Shown here: positions 7,376-12,823 of the stretch, piece after piece | Layout: each line of letters begins with the position of its first letter | Numbering within the stretch: the first letter of the stretch is position 1 | Assembly (NCBI GenBank): GCA_025980625.1 | Contig: JAICXG010000057.1 | Location: 1-12,823 of the forward strand | Length of the DNA stretch: 12,823 bases | Origin: Chthoniobacterales bacterium | Lineage (GTDB): Bacteria; Verrucomicrobiota; Verrucomicrobiia; Chthoniobacterales; UBA10450 | Direction: 5' to 3' | Made by a program: the position numbers and the translations under genes | The notes under the pieces: model-generated | The model's input: the letters and a program-made list of their open reading frames with translations, nothing else | Databases searched by the model: none | Told to the model about the DNA's origin: nothing

Positions 7376-7666
7376 CAATTCCCGACACGCCGGCGGCCGC
7401 TTTCGCGCGAATGACTAAAGCGGGTTTCCCTTCTACTCGGGATTGACTCTCGGCCTCGGGCCAAAAGGCCGACAACAACGAAGCGTTTGGCAAAGCGACG
7501 TGGATCGCCAGGCTGAGCTTTCCAAGCCGATAGACCGATCCTCAACCTCTGGAATTCCTACTTTCCTGATTCCGCGAATGACTCGGTCTCTGCGCGCGCC
7601 GAGATCGATTCTCGAACCCGCGATTGAAAAGGAGCTGGGCTCGGACAATTTGGGGCTGGTACGACA
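7376..7666. other. Intergenic stretch of about 290 bp without a clear gene
   Basis: Short open frames occur on both strands but lack start signals, hydrophobic patterns or recognisable motifs. One inverted repeat CGGCCT...AGGCCG (7451-7456 / 7466-7471, 9-base loop) is present without a following T tract. It should hold the promoter for the membrane protein gene starting at 7667. Confidence 0.3.
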
Positions 7667-8236
7667 ATGGGTATTTCTGAATATATCCTGGCTCTGATGT
7701 CGATCGTGGTCGGCCTGGCCATGACTCAACTCCTGAGCGGCGCGGCCGAGATTGTGCAACCTGCCCGGCCGGTGCGGACCTATTGGGTCCATACCGCCTG
7801 GATGATCTATCTTTTTGTCACGCTGATTCATTTCTGGTGGTGGGAGTTTGGCCTGATGCGGATCCAGAGCTGGACCTTTCTCCCCTATGCCTTTGTCATC
7901 TTCTTCGCGGTCCTCCTTTATTTTCTTGTCGCCCTGCTTGTGCCGCAGCACCTCGGCGACAGAGCGGATCTGAAGGAATACTTCTTTGCGCGGCGCACCT
8001 GGTTTTTCGGAACGATGGCGGCCATTCAGTTAGTCGATTTCGGGGATACACTCGTGAAAGGCTGGGCTTACTTCCGCGGCCTTGGCCCGGAGTATCCGGC
8101 GCGGAACCTGGCGATCCTCGTGCTTTCGCTCGTGGCAATGCGAACGCGCAAGGAATGGTACCATGGATTCATGGTTCTCCTCCTCATCGCGTATCAGGCG
8201 CTCTGGATCATGCGCCACTTCAACCGCGTGGGGTGA
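7667..8236 (+). CDS. Unrecognised multi-span membrane protein
   Basis: A 189-residue protein with about five to six hydrophobic spans: residues 3-22 (ISEYILALMSIVVGLAMTQL), 40-58, 64-85, 105-122 (weaker), 143-155 and 163-180. The N-terminal pattern (S/E-Y-I-ALMSIVVGLA-TQLLSG) and the HFWWWEF motif near residue 58 look like a recurrent family of small uncharacterised membrane proteins, but I cannot name it and assign no function. ATG at 7667 is chosen because the hydrophobic segment begins right behind it; no ribosome-binding site is evident. It is followed by 149 bp carrying three inverted repeats before the osmC-like gene, so it is probably a separate transcription unit. Confidence 0.8.
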   Translation: MGISEYILALMSIVVGLAMTQLLSGAAEIVQPARPVRTYWVHTAWMIYLFVTLIHFWWWEFGLMRIQSWTFLPYAFVIFFAVLLYFLVALLVPQHLGDRADLKEYFFARRTWFFGTMAAIQLVDFGDTLVKGWAYFRGLGPEYPARNLAILVLSLVAMRTRKEWYHGFMVLLLIAYQALWIMRHFNRVG

Positions 8237-8284
8237 GCGGATGCTGTAAGCGCCGCAACGGCCGTGCGAGTTTGAGTTTCAATG

Positions 8285-8363
8285 CATTCGCTCGCGAGCG
8301 AGTGACTGTTATCCGGGCGGAGGCGCACCCGGAACGATTGCTAAAAGGCGTGCGGAATTCCGC
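8285..8363. promoter_or_regulatory. Cluster of three inverted repeats upstream of the osmC-like operon
   Basis: Three palindromes occur within 80 bases. First, TCGCTCGCGAGCGA at 8288-8301 is a perfect 14-bp palindrome, extendable to 20 bp (8285-8304) with one T/G mismatch. Second, TCCGGG (8312-8317) pairs with CCCGGA (8328-8333) across 10 bases. Third, GCGGAATTCCGC at 8352-8363 is a perfect 12-bp palindrome ending 22 bases before the operon's first ATG. The first may end the upstream gene's transcript; the third sits where a repressor of the OsmC/zinc-exporter operon would bind. Function is inferred. Confidence 0.5.
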
Positions 8364-8385
8364 CAGACCGTGCAATACTCGCAAC

Positions 8386-8880
8386 ATGAGCACGACAGCC
8401 GCTGCCGCAGAGCCGTTGGTTGAACATGTCATCATTCGCGGGAAGGCGAGCGGCTTTCTCCAGGAAGGCGTCGCCGGAAAATACACCTTCCGCGTCGACG
8501 AACCGCGTGCTGTCGGGGGCACGGAATTGGGGCCCGATCCTTATGATTATATCCTGGCAGCTCTCGGTTCCTGCACTTCGATGACGATCGGTTGGTATGC
8601 CCGCCGGAATAAAATTCCTCTCGAAGACATTACAGTGCGGCTCAGTCATTCGCGCATTTACGCAAAGGATTGCGAAGAATGCGAAACTAAAAACGGTATG
8701 CTCGACCGCATCGACGTGAAGGTAGAAATGACTGGCCCAATTACTCCCCATCAAAACGCCAGGCTTATGGAAGTAGCCGCCAAATGCCCGGTTCACCGCA
8801 CACTCAAGTCTGAAATCGATATCTGTCTCAGGCAGGATAAGTCAGGCGTGACTAACGAAACAAAGCACCTCGCAGGATGA
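8386..8880 (+). CDS. OsmC/Ohr-family protein
   Basis: A 164-residue OsmC-family protein. The frame is open far upstream, but ATG 8386 is chosen because the family fold starts right after it and the upstream part overlaps the previous gene in another frame. Both redox-active cysteines are present: C63 in LGSCTSMT and C134 in AAKCPVHRTL. Family members reduce organic hydroperoxides through this cysteine pair in the cytoplasm. An extra CxxC (C96-C99, DCEEC) lies in the middle region, as in the subgroup with longer OsmC proteins. The usual length is about 140; the N-terminus here is slightly extended. Its stop overlaps the ATG of the zinc exporter gene (ATGA, 8877-8880), so the two are translationally coupled. 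Whether this member acts on peroxides or has another role cannot be read. Confidence 0.93.
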   Translation: MSTTAAAAEPLVEHVIIRGKASGFLQEGVAGKYTFRVDEPRAVGGTELGPDPYDYILAALGSCTSMTIGWYARRNKIPLEDITVRLSHSRIYAKDCEECETKNGMLDRIDVKVEMTGPITPHQNARLMEVAAKCPVHRTLKSEIDICLRQDKSGVTNETKHLAG

Positions 8881-9782
8881 ATCACCCTTATCATGAGCAG
8901 CGCGATTTTGGCCGGGCCTTTGCCGTCGGGGTGGCGCTGAACACCGGCTTTATCGTCGCGGAGCTGGTGTTTGGCCTAATCGGCCATTCGCTCGCGCTAC
9001 TCGCTGATGCGGGTCACAACTTAAGTGACGTGCTCGGGCTGCTCATGGCCTGGGCAGCGGCGAACCTGCAAGACCGGCGCGCTACCCAGCGCTATACCTA
9101 TGGCTTGCGGCGCAGCTCGGTGCTGGCGGCACTCTTCAACGCGCTGCTCCTCCTTGTCAGCGTCGGCGCGATCGCGTGGGAGGCGATTCGACGGCTGGTG
9201 AACCCCGAGTCGGTTGCTGGCCTAACGATCGTCTGGGTGGCGGCGATGGGGGTGGTGGTGAATGGAGTAACCGCCTGGATGTTCATGCGCGGGAGGAAAA
9301 CCGATCTCAACATCCGGGGCGCGTTTGTCCACATGGCGGCGGATACCGCGGTCTCGGTAGGAGTGGTGATCGCCGGCTTTGTCATTATGGCCACAGGCTG
9401 GTCGTTGCTTGATCCGATCATGAGCCTGCTGATTGTCGCGATCATTCTTTTCGGCACTTGGGGTTTGTTTCGCGATTCGCTCAATCTCGCGCTCGATGCC
9501 GTACCAGAGGGGATCGATCTGAGCGCGGTAAAGAGTTATCTCGAAAGCCTGCCGGAAGTGGCGCAGTTGCATCATCTGCATGTCTGGGCTTTAAGCACGA
9601 CAGAGACGGCTTGCACGGCACATATCGTCAAACATGAGGCGCAGCTCGATGATCAGCTCTTGAAGCGGATTGCGGATGGTTTGCAGGAACGCTTCGGGAT
9701 CGCGCATACGACGGTGCAGTTTGAGGCGTGCAGCGGTCCGGATTGCCCGATGGAATCGCAAGACTCGGTGGCACCGCAATGA
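8877..9782 (+). CDS. CDF-family zinc/divalent cation exporter (CzcD/ZitB type)
   Basis: A 301-residue cation diffusion facilitator, a proton-coupled exporter of Zn2+ (sometimes Cd2+/Co2+) in the inner membrane. Six transmembrane helices fill residues about 12-205, followed by the cytoplasmic dimerisation domain (about 215-290). The transport site is intact: H47 and D51 in LADAGHNLSD (helix 2) and H152 and D156 in HMAAD (helix 5), the HD-HD set that favours zinc. The C-terminal domain carries LHHLHVWALS and ends with two cysteines (C-SGPD-C), extra possible metal ligands. The start overlaps the osmC-like stop, and its own TGA overlaps the next gene's ATG (ATGA, 9779-9782), so it is the middle gene of a tightly coupled operon. 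A GCCTAACGA word lies inside at 9220-9228. Confidence 0.95.
   Translation: MNHPYHEQRDFGRAFAVGVALNTGFIVAELVFGLIGHSLALLADAGHNLSDVLGLLMAWAAANLQDRRATQRYTYGLRRSSVLAALFNALLLLVSVGAIAWEAIRRLVNPESVAGLTIVWVAAMGVVVNGVTAWMFMRGRKTDLNIRGAFVHMAADTAVSVGVVIAGFVIMATGWSLLDPIMSLLIVAIILFGTWGLFRDSLNLALDAVPEGIDLSAVKSYLESLPEVAQLHHLHVWALSTTETACTAHIVKHEAQLDDQLLKRIADGLQERFGIAHTTVQFEACSGPDCPMESQDSVAPQ
9220..9228 (-). repeat. TCGTTAGGC word, copy 3
   Basis: Exact copy in the zinc exporter gene, read on the coding strand as GGC-CTA-ACG (G-L-T). Confidence 0.75.
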
Positions 9783-10495
9783 GCGAGCAGATCACCAAAG
9801 CCGTCCTGCTTGCCGCCGGTCGCGGGACGCGGATGCGGGAACTGACTAACGAACTGCCGAAGCCGATGATCGCGGTGCGGGGCAAGCCGATTTTGCAGCA
9901 TATCGTGGAAGGCTTGCGCGCCGCCGGCGTCGGGCAATTCCTCGTTGTCATCGGCTATCGCGCCGAGGTCGTTAGGCAACACTTTGGGAATGGCTCGGCG
10001 CTGAGGGTGGCGATCGAGTATGCGACCCAGTTGGTGCAGGATGGGACCGGCAGAGTGGTGGGACTGGCGCGGGATTTTGCGGGCGAAGAGCCGTTCATCC
10101 TGAGCTATGGAGATATCCTGGTCGACCCGGCGAACTACTTCCGGCTCGTTAGGCCGGAATCAGAGACGGAAGCGATCGTGACGGTGAAAGGGGACGAGGA
10201 TGTGAGCAAAGGCGGCGCGGTCTTCGTCAATCAGCGCTTCGAGGTCGTGGATGTGCGGGAAAAGCCGCTCGCAGGCGAGCCGACGAGCCGGTGGTACAAC
10301 GCCGGCATCTATAGCTTTCGCCCGAGTATTTTCGAGTTCACGGCCAAGCTCGAACCTTCTCCGCGGGGCGAGTACGAGCTGACCGACGCGATCCGCGGGC
10401 TTGCGCATTCGGGCAGAAAAGTGCAGGCGCTCGAGCTGAGCGGAGAATGGGCCGATGTGCGCGACCCGGAGGTGCTCGCGCGTTTAAATCGTTAG
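9779..10495 (+). CDS. NDP-sugar pyrophosphorylase family nucleotidyltransferase
   Basis: A 238-residue enzyme of the RmlA/GlmU-N/MurU nucleotidyltransferase family, which joins a sugar-1-phosphate and an NTP to give an NDP-sugar in the cytoplasm. The start of the Rossmann-type domain is 'KAVLLAAGRGTRMRELTNEL' with PKPM (residues 7-30): the G-x-G-T-R signature and K28 contact the nucleotide phosphates. SYGDILVD (109-116) holds D112, the expected metal ligand, and WYNAGIYSF is the typical late motif. No left-handed beta-helix domain follows, so it is not a bifunctional GlmU. The ATG at 9779 is fixed by its overlap with the zinc exporter's stop; the longer open frame upstream is in the exporter's territory. 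The specific sugar cannot be told. Two TCGTTAGGC words lie inside (9969, 10146), and a third (10489) contains the stop codon. Confidence 0.9.
   Translation: MSEQITKAVLLAAGRGTRMRELTNELPKPMIAVRGKPILQHIVEGLRAAGVGQFLVVIGYRAEVVRQHFGNGSALRVAIEYATQLVQDGTGRVVGLARDFAGEEPFILSYGDILVDPANYFRLVRPESETEAIVTVKGDEDVSKGGAVFVNQRFEVVDVREKPLAGEPTSRWYNAGIYSFRPSIFEFTAKLEPSPRGEYELTDAIRGLAHSGRKVQALELSGEWADVRDPEVLARLNR
9969..9977 (+). repeat. TCGTTAGGC word, copy 4
   Basis: Exact copy in the nucleotidyltransferase gene, read as V-V-R. Confidence 0.75.
10146..10154 (+). repeat. TCGTTAGGC word, copy 5
   Basis: Exact copy in the nucleotidyltransferase gene, read as L-V-R, 177 bases after copy 4. Confidence 0.75.
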
Positions 10496-10497
10496 GC
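10489..10497 (+). repeat. TCGTTAGGC word, copy 6, contains a stop codon
   Basis: Exact copy whose TAG is the stop codon of the nucleotidyltransferase gene. Confidence 0.75.
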
Positions 10498-10516
10498 GAA
10501 TTCGTCGAGCCGCCGG

Positions 10517-11344
10517 CTACGGCGCCTCGTCAGTGATCTCGTCTTCCTCCGGTTCTTCGCCAATTTCCTCCTCGATCACGCGGCGACGTTTGGGCGAGAG
10601 AAACGGGCGGAGAAATCCATAGAGCAGATAGCTGAGGAAAATCACCGCCGCCATCCATTGATAGAACTTCACAGTGAGCGCGAGCAGGGCGATGAGAACA
10701 AGAAAGCGCGGGAGGGAACGCTGAGTTCGCCAGTTCACCGCCTTGAAACTCGGGTAGCGAAACTTGCTAAACATCATGAAGGAGAGAAAAAGCATCAGGA
10801 TCGGGAGAGCGTATTTCCAGCGGCCAATCGTGCGTTCGCCTTCATCCAGCCAGAGCATGAACAAGGTGAGTGAGGCGATCACGCCCGCCGCCGCCGGGAT
10901 TGGGAAACCGGTGAAGCTTTTGTCTGGGTGGGATGAGGAACTAGCGGCGGAGAGACAGTTAAAGCGCGCGAGGCGCAGCGCCCCGCAGGCCAGGTAAACG
11001 AAGGCAATCATCCAGCCGAGATTTTGAAATTCGCCGAGCACGATCTGATAAACGAGCAGGGCCGGCGCGATCCCGAAAGAGATCAGGTCGGCTAACGAGT
11101 CAAACTCTCGACCGAAGGCACTCTCATGACCGCCCAGGCGTGCGAGCCGCCCATCGAGCAGGTCGAAAATGCACGCCGCAAGGATGAACCAGATCGCGTC
11201 ACGGAAATCCGAGGCCGCTTCCGTCAAATCGATCCGCTGCGCGCCATCATAGATGCGCAGCACGGCGGCGAAGCCGCAGAAGAGATTGCCCGCCGTCATC
11301 AGGTTCGGCAGCAGATAGACCTTGGGGCCGCGATTTTCGTCCAT
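10517..11344 (-). CDS. pssA: CDP-diacylglycerol-serine O-phosphatidyltransferase
   Basis: A 275-residue membrane enzyme that makes phosphatidylserine from CDP-diacylglycerol and L-serine, the first committed step to phosphatidylethanolamine. The CDP-alcohol phosphatidyltransferase signature D-G-x2-A-R-x8-G-x3-D-x3-D is perfect: D64-G65, A68-R69, G78, D82, D86, in 'DLLDGRLARL' and GREFDSLAD. The N-terminal 'YLLPNLMTAGNLFCGF' is also typical of PssA (type II, integral membrane). About six further hydrophobic spans follow. The C-terminus is an acidic tail (IEEEIGEEPEEDEITDEAP) beyond the last helix, which I have no function for. It lies four bases after psd in the same direction, so both enzymes of the pathway are one operon; the start has no visible ribosome-binding site, consistent with translational coupling. 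Convergent with the nucleotidyltransferase gene (21-bp gap). Confidence 0.96.
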   Translation of the reverse strand: MDENRGPKVYLLPNLMTAGNLFCGFAAVLRIYDGAQRIDLTEAASDFRDAIWFILAACIFDLLDGRLARLGGHESAFGREFDSLADLISFGIAPALLVYQIVLGEFQNLGWMIAFVYLACGALRLARFNCLSAASSSSHPDKSFTGFPIPAAAGVIASLTLFMLWLDEGERTIGRWKYALPILMLFLSFMMFSKFRYPSFKAVNWRTQRSLPRFLVLIALLALTVKFYQWMAAVIFLSYLLYGFLRPFLSPKRRRVIEEEIGEEPEEDEITDEAP

Positions 11345-11345
11345 G

Positions 11346-11354
11346 TCGTTAGGA
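11346..11354 (+). repeat. TCGTTAGGA, one-mismatch copy across the psd stop codon
   Basis: Differs from the word only at the last base; its complement contains the TAA stop of psd and it sits in the psd-pssA junction. A second one-mismatch copy, GGCTAACGA, is at 11090-11098 in pssA. Confidence 0.5.
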
Positions 11355-12056
11355 AAGTCGCGCGATCGGGCTCGACCCGCCCGCCACCCGGTCGCCGAGT
11401 TTGACGAGCACGGTCGCGCTCAGCGGAAGATAAATTTCCGTCCGCGAACCGAAGCGGATCATGCCGAAGCGCTCGCCTTTATGCAAGCTGTCGCCAACCC
11501 TGGCCCAGCCGACAATTCGCCGGGCGATCGCCCCGGTGATTTGCCTAACGACCAAAGTGGCGCGCGGATTTTCGAAAACCCAGGTCATTGACTCATTCTT
11601 GAGCGAACACTCCGGGTTACGCGCGTCGAGACAGAGCCCGGCGCGGTGTTCGCGATAAACGACGCGGCCGTCGATCGGCGCCCGGTTGGTGTGCACATCG
11701 AAAACGGAAAGGAAAATTGCCACCCGGCGCATCGTTTGCCTGACAACTTCGCTTTCTTCGGATTCGGCAATTTCAACCACCACCCCATCGGCCGCCGCGA
11801 CCACGATCTCGGGATCGACCGGCGCGACACGTTCCGGATCACGGAAAAAAACGAACACATAAAAAATAAGCAGGACGAAAATGAGCGTGAGCCAGGAAGA
11901 GATGAGCAGGCTCAAGGTGCCGAGGACGAGGAGAACGACCAGGATCCAACGTGCTTCGTAGAGCGTTTGCAGGCGCATGAGAAGGGTGAGTGTCCGATTC
12001 CTCTCCAATCGGGTCAAGGCTGCCTCTTCTTCCTGCTCCGATCGATGCCCGAGCAT
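11349..12056 (-). CDS. psd: Phosphatidylserine decarboxylase (short PSD type)
   Basis: A 235-residue proenzyme that decarboxylates phosphatidylserine to phosphatidylethanolamine after cutting itself to form a pyruvoyl group. Two hydrophobic spans (about 38-70) are followed by FFRDPER (70-76), VAAADG (86-91), SVFDVHTNRAP (117-127), 'PECSLKNES', and RFGSRTEIYLP. The self-cleavage site is near the end, in AGGSSPIA: cleavage is expected between G227 and S228, giving a very short alpha chain, as in the short PSD type. The usual sequence here is GST/GET; GSS is a small variation. ATG 12056 is preceded by TGAGG with suitable spacing. It heads the psd-pssA operon and diverges from upp. The TAA stop lies inside a one-mismatch copy of the TCGTTAGGC word. 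Confidence 0.95.
   Translation of the reverse strand: MLGHRSEQEEEAALTRLERNRTLTLLMRLQTLYEARWILVVLLVLGTLSLLISSWLTLIFVLLIFYVFVFFRDPERVAPVDPEIVVAAADGVVVEIAESEESEVVRQTMRRVAIFLSVFDVHTNRAPIDGRVVYREHRAGLCLDARNPECSLKNESMTWVFENPRATLVVRQITGAIARRIVGWARVGDSLHKGERFGMIRFGSRTEIYLPLSATVLVKLGDRVAGGSSPIARLS
11543..11551 (-). repeat. TCGTTAGGC word, copy 7
   Basis: Exact copy in psd, read on its coding strand as V-V-R. Confidence 0.75.
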
Positions 12057-12063
12057 GAAGCCT

Positions 12064-12087
12064 CACATTCGATGTGACAAATTTGTC
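12064..12087. promoter_or_regulatory. Two adjoining palindromes in the psd/upp divergent gap
   Basis: CACAT-tcg-ATGTG (12064-12076) is directly followed, sharing one base, by the perfect 12-bp palindrome GACAAATTTGTC (12076-12087). Both lie in the only 51 bp between the divergent psd and upp starts, which must contain both promoters. They are good candidates for an operator acting on one or both genes; the factor is unknown. Confidence 0.5.
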
Positions 12088-12107
12088 TTAGGCCTCATGA
12101 TCCCGCC

Positions 12108-12752
12108 ATGAGCACGCCGGGAAAAGAGTGCGCCAGTCTGCGCCTGCTCGATCATCCTTTAGCGGCGGCTCAGCTTTCTCTTCTTCGGCTGAGCTCGACC
12201 GCGCCTAACGAGTTCCGCGAGGCGCTGCGAAAGCTTGCGGCCGTCCTGCTCTTTGAGGCATCACGGCAATGGGAAACCCGTGCCATTACGATGCAGAGCC
12301 CGCTCGCGAGCTTCGCCGGGATGACGCTCGCTCGGCCGGTCGCGCTCGTCCCGATCTTGCGCGCCGGTCTCGGCTTGCAGGATGGGATGATGCCACTCCT
12401 TCCTGAAGCCAGCACTGGCCACGTTGGGATTTACCGCGATCCGGCCACACTCTTGCCGATAGAATATTTTTGCCGGCTGCCGCCGAAGCTCGCCGAGTCG
12501 GAAGTGCTCGTGCTCGATCCCATGCTCGCGACCGGCCAAAGCGCGGCGGCGGCTGTTTCGCTCGTCAAGAACGCGGGCGCGCAGCGTTTGCAACTGGTTT
12601 GCGTGCTCGCCTGCCCGCCCGGACTCGCCACGTTCCAACAGGCGCATCCCGAGGTGCCAATCATTGCCGCGGCGGTCGATCCGGAGTTAAACGACCATGG
12701 CTACATCGTGCCCGGGCTGGGCGACGCGGGGGATCGCTATTTCGGCACATAG
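12108..12752 (+). CDS. upp: Uracil phosphoribosyltransferase
   Basis: A 214-residue cytoplasmic enzyme of pyrimidine salvage: uracil plus PRPP gives UMP and pyrophosphate. The PRPP-binding loop is 'VLVLDPMLATGQSAAAAV' (133-150), with the family's D-P-M-L-A-T-G core; the flexible-loop start VPILRAGLGL (81-90) and the C-terminal uracil-binding tail YIVPGLGDAGDRYFGT (199-214) are also intact. The length is normal for the family (about 208-215). The start at 12108 fits family length; there is no visible Shine-Dalgarno sequence and transcription starts only tens of bases from that of psd. A GCCTAACGA word lies inside (12203) and another two bases after the stop (12754). Confidence 0.97.
   Translation: MSTPGKECASLRLLDHPLAAAQLSLLRLSSTAPNEFREALRKLAAVLLFEASRQWETRAITMQSPLASFAGMTLARPVALVPILRAGLGLQDGMMPLLPEASTGHVGIYRDPATLLPIEYFCRLPPKLAESEVLVLDPMLATGQSAAAAVSLVKNAGAQRLQLVCVLACPPGLATFQQAHPEVPIIAAAVDPELNDHGYIVPGLGDAGDRYFGT
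12203..12211 (-). repeat. TCGTTAGGC word, copy 8
   Basis: Exact copy in upp, read on the coding strand as P-N-E. Confidence 0.75.
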
Positions 12753-12753
12753 C

Positions 12754-12762
12754 GCCTAACGA
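12754..12762 (-). repeat. TCGTTAGGC word, copy 9
   Basis: Exact copy directly after the upp stop codon, outside any gene. Confidence 0.75.
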
Positions 12763-12773
12763 GCATAAGTGAT

Positions 12774-12823
12774 ATCTATCATCCCGAGTCGCCGAAAAAC
12801 GGCGAGGGAGCTGGCAATTGCAA
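12774..12823. repeat. Probable start of a REP-like repeat, cut by window end
   Basis: TCATCCCGAG at 12779-12788 matches the conserved end of the large palindrome at 3059-3225 (its right arm contains the complement, CTCGGGATGA). It leads into a hairpin TCGCCG-aaaaa-CGGCGA (12789-12805) and GGGAGCTGGC. It could also serve as the upp terminator, though no T tract follows the hairpin. The rest lies outside the window. Confidence 0.4.

Noticed and set aside
7451..7471. Hairpin CGGCCT...AGGCCG as terminator of the GT-C gene
   Set aside because: Only 6-bp stem with a 9-base loop, about 75 bases after the stop and no T tract.
7433..7951. 172-codon minus-strand open frame
   Set aside because: Highly charged, low-complexity translation with no motif, overlapping the start of the clear membrane protein gene: a shadow frame.
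7783..8385. Long N-terminal extension of the OsmC-like frame
   Set aside because: The upstream part overlaps the membrane protein gene in another frame and has no protein features; the OsmC fold starts at ATG 8386.
432..12762. TTAGGC inside the word equals the nematode telomere unit
   Set aside because: Copies are single and scattered inside bacterial genes, never in tandem; the resemblance is coincidence.

Overview
The window looks like a chromosomal, largely housekeeping stretch from a GC-rich (roughly 58%) soil bacterium. The best guess is Verrucomicrobiota (Chthoniobacterales / 'Candidatus Udaeobacter'-like). This rests on three things: a long palindromic repeat of the GTCATCC...GAGCGAAGTCGAGGGATCC type, a decayed tail of a TPR/kinase-type protein ending in a 'LDPAWDPLRDDPRF'-like motif that I associate with soil verrucomicrobia, and start codons that mostly lack clear Shine-Dalgarno sequences. 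The taxonomy is inference from memory, not a search.

Layout. 1-584: C-terminal half of a ChaA-type Ca2+(cation)/H+ antiporter, cut by the window edge. 638-1303 (-): DUF1345-like membrane protein, convergent with chaA. 1473-1712 (+): a possible small membrane protein whose end overlaps a LysR regulator (1678-2643, -). 2644-3367: gene-free stretch with a perfect 17-bp palindrome upstream of lysR, a frameshifted gene remnant, and a ~167-bp imperfect palindromic repeat. 3368-4282 (-): CPBP (CAAX-like) membrane protease. 4451-5677 (-) and 5759-7375 (+): a divergent pair of membrane glycosyltransferases (GT2 with membrane tail; GT-C/GT39-like). 7667-8236 (+): unrecognised multi-span membrane protein. 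8386-10495 (+): a tight three-gene operon joined by two ATGA overlaps: OsmC-family protein, CDF zinc exporter and an NDP-sugar pyrophosphorylase. 10517-12056 (-): psd-pssA phosphatidylethanolamine operon (PssA makes phosphatidylserine, Psd decarboxylates it). 12108-12752 (+): upp, uracil salvage, divergent from psd. The window ends in what seems to be the start of another repeat of the REP type.

The main signal not explained by the genes is a short word, TCGTTAGGC (GCCTAACGA on the other strand). It occurs nine times exactly, with two more one-mismatch copies, whereas about 0.1 is expected by chance. It lies on both strands, in all three reading frames, and repeatedly at or inside stop codons. 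Seven exact copies fall in the last 3.6 kb; none lies between 4276 and 9219, where the glycosyltransferase genes are. It behaves like a DNA-level signal such as a DNA-uptake-type or other genome-wide recognition word, and is the most interesting item here. Other regulatory candidates are clustered perfect palindromes upstream of lysR, upstream of the osmC-CDF-nucleotidyltransferase operon, and in the 51-bp psd/upp divergent gap.
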